A program made the translations under genes and the position numbers. The notes under the pieces were generated by a model that did no database searches, was not told the DNA's origin, and was given only the letters and a program-made list of their open reading frames with translations. 64,000 nucleotides of DNA from Streptomyces pactum. GTDB lineage: Bacteria; Actinomycetota; Actinomycetes; Streptomycetales; Streptomycetaceae. Shown piece by piece: positions 55,851 to 62,620 of the stretch (its first letter is position 1; every line of letters begins with the position of its first letter). The stretch is from contig NZ_JACYXC010000001.1 of NCBI RefSeq assembly GCF_016031615.1, positions 4,836,001-4,900,000 of the forward strand. Direction: 5' to 3'.

Positions 55851-57244
55851 CGGGTACCCCCGGCGCGGGTGGCACCGCCGATGTGGAGCAGCAGGTTCTT
55901 GGAGGCCTCGCCGGGGTCGCGCACCCGGTCGGCGGTGGCAGCCTCCGCCAGCGCCCGGTCGATCTCCTCCGGGGACGCCGCCGGGTGGGCGGACAGGTGG
56001 AGGGCGGCGGCACCGGTCACCTCGGCGGTGGCGGCGGAGGTGCCGGTGAGCTGGGTGTACGCGGTGGAGCCGGCCGCGCTCGCCGCGGGGATGTCGGTGC
56101 CGGGCGCGAAGAGGTGGACGCAGTACCCGTAGTTGGACCAGGCCGGGCGGCGGTCGCCCGGATCGGTGGCGGCGACCGTGATCGCGGTGGTCTGGCGGGC
56201 CGGGGTGGTCTCGCACGACTCGACGCCGGCGCCGTCGGGGCCGCCGTTCCCGGCCGCCGCGGTGTACGCGATGCCCTGCCGGGTCATCTCGTACAGCTGG
56301 AGGTCGAGCACCGAGCCGGGCGGACCGGAGAAGCCGAGGTTGACCACCGCCGGCTTGACGGCGTTCGCGGTGATCCAGTCGACCGCGGTGAGCAGGTGCT
56401 CCAGGGACGCGGTGCCGTCGCAGCCGAAGGCCCGGACCGACTCCACCCGGGCGCTCTTGGCCACCCCGGTGTAGCGCCCGGCGGCGATCGAGGCCGAGGC
56501 GGTGCCGTGGCCGGCGCAGTCGGTCCCGCCGCCGCCGACCGTGCGGGTGATGGCGTCGTACGCGCCGCGCGCCCGGCCGCCGAACTCCTGGTGCCCGGTG
56601 CGCACCCCGGTGTCCACCACGTAGACCCGGACGTTCCCGGCGGTGCCGGGGAAGCGGTACGTCCGGTCCAGCGGCAGGTCGCGCTGGTCGATCCGGTCCA
56701 GCCCCCAGGGGACGTGACCGAACTGCACCCCGCCCCCGGAGGCCCCGGCAGCGGTGGTCCCGCCCGCGGAGCCCCCGGCAGCGGAGCCGGAGCCGCCGCC
56801 CGTCGAGCCCCCGGTCGGGACGGTCCCGGGCGTGTCCGGCGGAGGCGTGTGTGCCCCCGGCACGGCCGTCGGGGGCGTCCCCGACGGCCGGCCGGCGACG
56901 CTGTAGGTGCGGTCACCGGTCACCGAGTCGATCCGGGTGTCCTTGTAGTACCGGGCCACCTGGTCGTCGGTGAGGGTGGCGGAGAACCCCTGAATCGCGG
57001 AGTGGTACGTCCGGCGCAGCTCCCCGCCGTAGCGGGCGGTCATCTCCCGGGCGACCGCGGTGACCTCGTCCTCGGTGGTACCGACGCCGTGCAGCTGCAC
57101 GATGTGCACGGTGCCCGGCCCGGTCGAGGCGCCCGTCCCCTTCCCGGTTCCGGCCGCGGCGGCCGGGGGGAGGTGGAGGGCGCCGAGGAGCAGGGGCAGG
57201 GCCGCGGCGGCCGCCACGGCGGAGGTTCTCGTCGCGTGCTTCAT
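55847..57244 (-). CDS. Secreted S8 subtilase with atypical Ser motif
   Basis: 465-residue exported protease-like protein. Signal peptide residues 1-31; an I9-type propeptide about 45-115 (HIVQLHGVGTTEDEVTAVAR); a Gly/Ser/Thr linker about 118-170; then an S8 domain of the proteinase-K group. The triad is in YVVDTGVRTGHQEF (Asp), DCAGHGTASASIA (His) and LTGTSAATAEVTGAAAL (Ser), with oxyanion Asn in AAAGNGG. The Ser motif lacks the usual Pro-His of GTSMATPHV, having Ala-Glu. Probably active but with altered geometry. Overlaps the reductase gene downstream. Confidence 0.88.
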   Translation of the reverse strand: MKHATRTSAVAAAAALPLLLGALHLPPAAAAGTGKGTGASTGPGTVHIVQLHGVGTTEDEVTAVAREMTARYGGELRRTYHSAIQGFSATLTDDQVARYYKDTRIDSVTGDRTYSVAGRPSGTPPTAVPGAHTPPPDTPGTVPTGGSTGGGSGSAAGGSAGGTTAAGASGGGVQFGHVPWGLDRIDQRDLPLDRTYRFPGTAGNVRVYVVDTGVRTGHQEFGGRARGAYDAITRTVGGGGTDCAGHGTASASIAAGRYTGVAKSARVESVRAFGCDGTASLEHLLTAVDWITANAVKPAVVNLGFSGPPGSVLDLQLYEMTRQGIAYTAAAGNGGPDGAGVESCETTPARQTTAITVAATDPGDRRPAWSNYGYCVHLFAPGTDIPAASAAGSTAYTQLTGTSAATAEVTGAAALHLSAHPAASPEEIDRALAEAATADRVRDPGEASKNLLLHIGGATRAGGTR

Positions 57245-57657
57245 CGGATGCGGTGCCTTTCGCGAGGGGGAAGTGGTGGAGGGGTGCGGGGCCCGGCCCT
57301 GGGAGGCCGCGGCGGGCCGGCGCCGGTCGGCAGGGGTGTGCCCGGGTGCGCCGGGGAGCGCGGGAAGGCGTCGAGAGAGGACCGGACGGATGCGGGCCGG
57401 GTGCCGGACCGGGCCGACGGCGGGCCCGCGGCGGCCGACGGGACGCTCCGGCGAGGGGTGTGCCGCGAGGTGGGGGGGTGGACGCCCGGCCGCACGCGGG
57501 CGCCCGGGCGGACGGAGGTGGGAGGGTGGCCGCCCGGCCGGGCCGGGGTTGGGGAAGGGAAGGGCCCGGCGGGGGAGGAGGTGGCCTCGCCGGGCCCGGC
57601 GCGTGCCGCCGCGGACTCGCGACGCGGCGGCACGCGGGCCGATGGCCGGACCGGCGG
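57245..57657. terminator. Hairpin (57601-57635) in the thioredoxin-subtilase gap
   Basis: GCGTGCCGCCGCG (57601-57613) pairs exactly with CGCGGCGGCACGC (57623-57635), 9-base loop, 23 bases after the thioredoxin stop on the minus strand. So the subtilase/reductase pair is probably a separate transcript from the upstream genes. The rest of this 410-base gap is GC-rich with no gene. Confidence 0.7.
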
Positions 57658-58107
57658 TTACAGGTTGTTCAGCCAGGTGCGCAGCGAGGTCGGGCCGTCG
57701 AAGCCCACCAGCCGGCTCCCGGCCTCCTGGCCGTTGCGGATGTTGAGCAGGGCCGGGATGCCGCGGACCCCGTACTTCTGCGTCAGCGTGGGATTGCGGT
57801 CGACGTCGACCCGGGCCCAGACCCAGGCGCCGTTGTCCGCGGTGTTGTACTGCTGGAGGTACGGCTTCTGCTTCTGGCACCAGTAGCACCAGCCGGCGGT
57901 GAAGTCGAGGACCACCGGCTTGGTCTTCGACCACTCCATGACCTGGGCGTAGTTGGCGGAGGTCACATCCACCACGTTGGGGATCTCGGCGGTGGCGGTG
58001 GCGGTGACGGCCGGCGGCGGGGTGGCCGGCCCGGCCAGGGCCGGGGTGGTGGCGGTCCCGAGCAGCGCGGCCGCCACGGCGGCGCCGACGGCGATTCTGC
58101 GGAGCAT
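57658..58107 (-). CDS. Secreted thioredoxin-fold protein, CYWC active site
   Basis: 149 residues with an N-terminal signal peptide (IAVGAAVAAALLGTATTPALA, cut near residue 25). The thioredoxin fold has the active site AGWCYWCQKQKPYLQ and the cis-Pro motif YGVRGIPALLNI. Both Cys are present; the inner residues Tyr-Trp differ from the CGPC of cytosolic thioredoxin and resemble extracytoplasmic or DsbD-gamma/YbbN-like types. Likely role: thiol-disulfide exchange on exported proteins, perhaps the Cys-containing subtilase next door. Confidence 0.87.
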   Translation of the reverse strand: MLRRIAVGAAVAAALLGTATTPALAGPATPPPAVTATATAEIPNVVDVTSANYAQVMEWSKTKPVVLDFTAGWCYWCQKQKPYLQQYNTADNGAWVWARVDVDRNPTLTQKYGVRGIPALLNIRNGQEAGSRLVGFDGPTSLRTWLNNL

Positions 58108-58230
58108 GTGCGGGTTCCTCTCGGTCGGTGGGACGGATGCGGTGCGAATGGTGCGGGTGATGCGGGTGGAACCTGGTGGAACGGGTGGTGCTCGGTGGGG
58201 CGGGTGGCACCCGGTGGCCGGGTGCCGGGG

Positions 58231-58584
58231 TCAGGCCGGGCCCGTCTCGGTGGGCAGGCCGCCGGCGACCCAGTCCTCTATTCCTTCGCGGTACTTGCGG
58301 ACGTCGCGGTATCCGAGCTCGACGAGCCGGGCACCGACGAGTTCGCTGTTCCGGCACGGCACGTTCGCGCAGTACACGACGGTGGCGGCGGAACGGTCGG
58401 GGAGCCGGGCCGGGGCGAGTTCGTCGGTGAGCCGGGCGGCCTCCTCGTAGGGGAAGCCCGGGATGTTGACCGCGCCCGGCAGGTGCTCGCGTTCGTAGTA
58501 GTCGGCGGGCATGGTGTCCACGACCGTCACCGTTCCGGCCTCGATCGCGGATTTCAGTTCGTCCCTGGTGATCAGTGGCAGCAC
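58231..58584 (-). CDS. Rhodanese-like sulfurtransferase
   Basis: 117-residue single rhodanese domain, GTG start one base after the permease stop, so almost certainly translated with it. Active loop VVYCANVPCRNS holds the persulfide-carrying Cys plus a second Cys four residues on. LVELGYRDVRKYREGIEDWVAGG is the usual C-terminal helix. Cytoplasmic. Could move sulfur to or from the product of this operon; no target can be seen from sequence. Confidence 0.88.
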   Translation of the reverse strand: MLPLITRDELKSAIEAGTVTVVDTMPADYYEREHLPGAVNIPGFPYEEAARLTDELAPARLPDRSAATVVYCANVPCRNSELVGARLVELGYRDVRKYREGIEDWVAGGLPTETGPA

Positions 58585-58585
58585 G

Positions 58586-59932
58586 TCATCCTCCGGTTCG
58601 CTTCACATCGGGTCGGGCGAGGGACTGCGGGAGGGCGGGCGGGGTACGGTGGCCGACGGCGACCCGGCCCGCGATCGCGTAGCCGAGGAAGGCGACGGCC
58701 ACCGAGTTGATCGACGGGATGCCCGCGTCGAGGTACTCACCCGCCGCGGCTCCGGCGGCCCAGCACACCAGGGACAGCGGCATCCAGTCGGCGCACTCGC
58801 CGGGCAGCACGCCGTCGCGCCGGGCCCGGTCCAGATCGGCGCGGAACCGCCGTACGACGAAGTACTCGGCGATGATGATCCCGGCCACCGGCGGGGCGAG
58901 GACCCCGATGGCCTCCAGGAAATCGGGGAAGTGGCCGGCGATGCCCGCGGCGGACAGCGCGGTGCCGGCGGCCCCGATGACGAGGGTGACCGTCCGGCGG
59001 CCCGCCCGGCGGCCGAACAGCACGTCGAGGGAGTTCACCAGGCCCAGCGACGACGAGTACAGGTTCCAGTCGTTGATCTTGAGGATCGCGGTGGCCAGGA
59101 TCAGCGTGCCCAGCAGCCCCGAGGACGAGGTGATGATCCCGACGATGTCGGAGGTCCGGGCGGCGTGGGCGAGCAGCACCGCGGTGAGCCCGATCAGGTA
59201 CTCGCCCAGCGTGACGCTGATCAGCGTCTGTTTCACCACGTCGGACGGCCGGCGGTTGAAGCGGGTCATGTCCGGCGTCATGATCGCGCCGAGGATGAAG
59301 GCGCCCGAGACCAGCGTGGTGCCCTCGGCGAGGGACATCGACGGGCCCGGCGGCGCGGAGGTCATCAGGCCGCTCAGGGAGTGGCCCGCGAGGGTGTCGG
59401 CGACCGACCAGGCGGCCAGGAGCAGGAACGCGGGCACGGTGAGCCAGGCGGTCCACGCCATCACCCGGAACCCGTGGACGGTGACGGCGGTGACGAGGGC
59501 GCCACCGGCCAGTGCCCAGGCCCACTCCGGCGCCCAGCCGGCCAGGTCGTGCATGCCCTGCGCGAAGACGCCGTTCTGCACCCCGAACCAGCCCGCCAGA
59601 CTGAGCGCCATCAGCAGCCCCACCAGTGCGGAGCCCTTGCGCCCGAACCCGGACCAGCGGGCCAGCAGCGAGGTGGACAGGCCCTCCCGGACCCCGGCGA
59701 TCCCCAGCAGGATCGTGATGACCTCCAGCATCACCGAACCGATGGTGATGGCGATGACCGCGTCGGTGAATTCCATCCCGAATCCGAGGACCGCGCCCAC
59801 CAGGAACTGCTGGAACGAGGAGACCTGTCCGAACCGCTGGACCGCGACCGAGACCCAGGAATGCCGTGCGTGTTCCGGTACCCGGCTCAGCGCGTAGTCG
59901 TCCGCGTCCCCGTCCGGTGCGGTGCCGTTCAC
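58586..59932 (-). CDS. NCS1-family (cytosine/purine permease-like) transporter
   Basis: 448-residue membrane protein with about 12 hydrophobic segments of the NCS1 nucleobase/cation symporter type: FLVGAVLGFGMEFTDAVIAITIG, GWFGVQNGVFAQG, TLVSGAFILGAIMTPDMTRF and NDWNLYSSSLGLVNSLDVLF are recognisable CodB/PucI-like stretches. GTG 59932 overlaps the cyclodipeptide synthase stop by 4 bases, so the two are translationally coupled. Substrate is unknown: nucleobase import for tailoring or handling of a diketopiperazine are both possible. Confidence 0.85.
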   Translation of the reverse strand: MNGTAPDGDADDYALSRVPEHARHSWVSVAVQRFGQVSSFQQFLVGAVLGFGMEFTDAVIAITIGSVMLEVITILLGIAGVREGLSTSLLARWSGFGRKGSALVGLLMALSLAGWFGVQNGVFAQGMHDLAGWAPEWAWALAGGALVTAVTVHGFRVMAWTAWLTVPAFLLLAAWSVADTLAGHSLSGLMTSAPPGPSMSLAEGTTLVSGAFILGAIMTPDMTRFNRRPSDVVKQTLISVTLGEYLIGLTAVLLAHAARTSDIVGIITSSSGLLGTLILATAILKINDWNLYSSSLGLVNSLDVLFGRRAGRRTVTLVIGAAGTALSAAGIAGHFPDFLEAIGVLAPPVAGIIIAEYFVVRRFRADLDRARRDGVLPGECADWMPLSLVCWAAGAAAGEYLDAGIPSINSVAVAFLGYAIAGRVAVGHRTPPALPQSLARPDVKRTGG

Positions 59933-60804
59933 GAGGCCGCCCCGGTGTGTTCGTGCCCGGCGGCGGCCGGTCCCGGGGAAATTCCCTTTCCGGCGCCCGG
60001 AGGTGATTCCGGGCCGGTTTCCGGACTCGCGTTCGCAATGAGGTCCATTCCGGCCCGGCCGGGGGCGGGGCCTGCGTCCCGGGGCGGTGGAATGAGGTTG
60101 TCCCGGCCGTCCGGCACCGAATTCCGCGGCGGACGCTCCCGCACCACCAGAAAACCCTGTCCGGGCGCCGGTGACCAGGTGAGTTCGCCGCGGTAGAAAC
60201 GTTCCAGAAAACGCACCCGGTGGTGGTAGACGAACATGGACGACCTGGCACCGGCGCCGGCGATTCCCGCGGAATCGGTGAACAGGGGGAGTTCGGCCAG
60301 GAAGTAGCGGACGGCCTTGCCGAGCTGTTCCGGCGTCGGCCGGGCGCCCGGCGGCAGTTTCCGGTCCAGCACCCACAGCGACGCGTCGAGACAGGCGGCA
60401 CGGAAAGCGGCGTCCGTCTCGAACAGCAGCTGGGCGGCGTCCAGCAGTTCGCGGTACCGGGCGTTCTGGGAGAGCCGGTCCATGCCCAGGATCAGGTCCG
60501 CCGGTTCCGCCACGCCCAGCGTCCGCAGCGCCGTGGTGACCTTGTTGCGGACGTACCGGCCCTGCCGCCCGGCCTTGTGGCGGGCCCGCTCGGGGGTGTC
60601 GCCCAGCGCCTCCAGCGTGTACGCGGCGGCGGCGTCGGGGACGAAGAAGTGGCAGCTGCCGAATGCCGACAGGGCCCAGCCCGCCAGCTCGGTCAGCCGC
60701 CGGGTGCTGAAGTAGCTGTTGAACGGGCTGACCCCGATGCAGGCGTGCGACGCCTCGCGCAGCACCGTGCCGCACCTTTCGGTGAGTGGTTCAATGTCAA
60801 ACAT
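59929..60804 (-). CDS. tRNA-dependent cyclodipeptide synthase
   Basis: 291 residues. Makes cyclic dipeptides from two aminoacyl-tRNAs. Motif HACIGVSPFNSYFS places the acyl-carrying Ser26 and Asn29; Tyr167 and Glu171 in RYFLAELPLF match AlbC Tyr178/Glu182, with the same offset of 11 as Ser26/Ser37. Tyr193 in FVYHH together with Asn29 suggests the NYQ rather than XYP subfamily. A basic patch (ARHKAGRQGRYVRNK) fits tRNA binding. Residues 225-291 are a disordered Pro/Gly tail absent from AlbC. ATG 60804 has GAGGA upstream. First gene of an operon with a permease and rhodanese. Confidence 0.92.
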   Translation of the reverse strand: MFDIEPLTERCGTVLREASHACIGVSPFNSYFSTRRLTELAGWALSAFGSCHFFVPDAAAAYTLEALGDTPERARHKAGRQGRYVRNKVTTALRTLGVAEPADLILGMDRLSQNARYRELLDAAQLLFETDAAFRAACLDASLWVLDRKLPPGARPTPEQLGKAVRYFLAELPLFTDSAGIAGAGARSSMFVYHHRVRFLERFYRGELTWSPAPGQGFLVVRERPPRNSVPDGRDNLIPPPRDAGPAPGRAGMDLIANASPETGPESPPGAGKGISPGPAAAGHEHTGAAS

Positions 60805-60986
60805 TGTGTCGTCCTCGCGCATTGGTTCGGACAAATGGGCGGCGCGTGTGTACGCAAAGGGGTCCGGGTGGAACGAACGACGTCCCGTACGCCGCCGCGG
60901 TGACCGTCGGGGACGGTTTCCGCATCCCGCGGCGCTCGATGGGATCGTGGCCCCCCGTTCGATACCGCGGGTAGTGTCAGCGGGTT

Positions 60987-61001
60987 ATGCCGTACGTGCA
61001 T
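60987..61001. promoter_or_regulatory. LysR-type box ATGC-N7-GCAT between divergent genes
   Basis: ATGC-CGTACGT-GCAT is a perfect dyad of the T-N11-A form bound by LysR regulators, midway between the synthase ATG (60804) and the LysR ATG (61152). The surrounding 60960-61010 is less GC-rich. A second dyad, CAATGT-CAA-ACATTG (60792-60806), covers the synthase start codon. Rest of the 347-base gap: no gene. Confidence 0.6.
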
Positions 61002-61151
61002 ACCCCCGGTCGCCGCGCCCGTGGAAAACACAGGGTCACTTTCCTCGGACCCGCCGTGACGCTACGCGCGTGGCACCGGCGATGAATGTGCTGGACCAGC
61101 TGATGCGCAACCTCTGGTAACCGCCACTAAAACGCGGTTAACTTCCCGGTT

Positions 61152-62606
61152 ATGGACTTACAGCTACGGCACTTACGTAATCTGTGCGCCATTGCGGACG
61201 CGGGAAGCCTCAATCGGGCGGCGACCGCGCTGGGCCTGCCCCAGCCCGCCCTCAGCCGTCAGGTGCGACGGCTGGAGCAGTTGCTCGGCGGCCCGCTCTT
61301 CGAACGCGACTCGGGCGGGGTCCGGCCGACACCCCTGGGGGCCGGCGTCCTCGACCACGCCGGCACCATCCTCCGGCTCTCCGACGGCCTCGGGGAGCAG
61401 CTCCGGGGCCACCAGCTGAGCCGGCGCGGCACGGTACGGGTGGGCTGGGCCACCAGCGCCCTGCACGAGCCGTTCCTGCGCTGCCTGCGCCGGCTGCCCT
61501 GCGCCGGAGGCGTGCGCGTGGTCACCACCCACTCCTCCCGCACCCTGGCGGCCCTGCTGCGCAGCGGCGAGGTCGACCTGGCGCTGCGTGACCACTGCGA
61601 CGGGGACGAGCCGCTCGTCCCGCCCGGCACCCGTACCGCAGCCCCCGGCCCGAGCGGCGGCCCGGTACCGGGCGGCGGCCCGGTCTCGGAGGTGGTCTGG
61701 GCCGAGAGCCCGGTCCGCCTGGCGCTCGCCGCGAGCCACCCGCTCGCCACCGCCCCGGTCATCACCATGGCCGACCTGGCCGAGGAGGAGTGGATCTCGG
61801 CGTACGGCCCCGACGACTGCTCCGAGAAGCTCCGCGAGCTGTGCGGGGCGTACGGCTTCACCCCGCGGATCAGCCACGACGTGCCGGTGTGCGGACCGCG
61901 CAGCGAGGTGATCCGCCACCAGGGCGGCATCGCCCTCACCCAGGCGCTGCGCCCGGTCGGGCCCGGGGTGGTCCGCCGCGACGTCATCGACCTGGCGCTG
62001 CGGGTCCGGCACTCGATCGCCTTCCGCAACGACAGCCCGTTCGCCGCCCACGTCCCGCTCCTGGCCCGGGAGCTGGCCGCGGCGTACCGGGAGCTGGCCG
62101 GCGCGGCGCCGCCGGACGGCGGGACGGCGCCCCGGGGCCCGGCCCCCGCCGGAGCCGTGCTCCCCGACCTCTCGGGGGCCACGGTCACCGGCGGCTGCGG
62201 GATCAGGGACGCCGGTGCTGTCCAGGACGCGGCCGCCGAGGGGTGCGGGACCACGGGCGCCCGCGGCTCCGGTGGCACGGGCGCCGGCGGCTCCGGCATA
62301 TGGGTAGCCGGTGGCTCCGGGGTCAGGGCCGCCGGCGGTGTGGTTCCGGGTACCGCCGAGGCGGGTGCCACGGACCGGCCGGAGCCGGAGCCGGATCCCG
62401 GCCGGTCGGCGGGACGTGAGTCGGGCCCCGGCCGGTCGGCGGGACGTGAGCCGGATCCCGGCCGGTCCGCGGGACGTGAGCCGGGCCCCGGCCGGCCCGC
62501 GGTATCGGAGCCGTTCGCCCCCCACGGCTCCGGTACGTCGCGGCCCCGGACCGAGCGCCGCGCCGCCGACGGACCACCAGACGGCTCCCCCCGCCCACGC
62601 CGGTGA
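61152..62606 (+). CDS. LysR regulator with repeat-bearing C-terminal extension
   Basis: 484 residues. The winged helix is at residues about 3-62 (LRHLRNLCAIADAGSLNRAA, LPQPALSRQVRRLEQLL). The effector domain runs to about 320, with a Gly/Pro insertion near 160-180. The last about 160 residues are Gly/Ser/Thr/Arg-rich and end in four decapeptide repeats (62391-62510). Normal LysR proteins stop near 300. Divergent from the cyclodipeptide synthase with a LysR box between, so it probably controls that operon. No ribosome site precedes ATG 61152, so a leaderless transcript is possible. Confidence 0.85.
   Translation: MDLQLRHLRNLCAIADAGSLNRAATALGLPQPALSRQVRRLEQLLGGPLFERDSGGVRPTPLGAGVLDHAGTILRLSDGLGEQLRGHQLSRRGTVRVGWATSALHEPFLRCLRRLPCAGGVRVVTTHSSRTLAALLRSGEVDLALRDHCDGDEPLVPPGTRTAAPGPSGGPVPGGGPVSEVVWAESPVRLALAASHPLATAPVITMADLAEEEWISAYGPDDCSEKLRELCGAYGFTPRISHDVPVCGPRSEVIRHQGGIALTQALRPVGPGVVRRDVIDLALRVRHSIAFRNDSPFAAHVPLLARELAAAYRELAGAAPPDGGTAPRGPAPAGAVLPDLSGATVTGGCGIRDAGAVQDAAAEGCGTTGARGSGGTGAGGSGIWVAGGSGVRAAGGVVPGTAEAGATDRPEPEPDPGRSAGRESGPGRSAGREPDPGRSAGREPGPGRPAVSEPFAPHGSGTSRPRTERRAADGPPDGSPRPRR
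62391..62510 (+). repeat. Four 30-bp in-frame repeats in the LysR tail
   Basis: Encodes PDPGRSAGRE, SGPGRSAGRE, PDPGRSAGRE, PGPGRPAVSE. Units 1-3 are nearly identical at DNA level (GGCCGGTCGGCGGGACGTGAG), indicating recent duplication. Confidence 0.85.
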
Positions 62607-62620
62607 GCGGGCCGGCCGTC

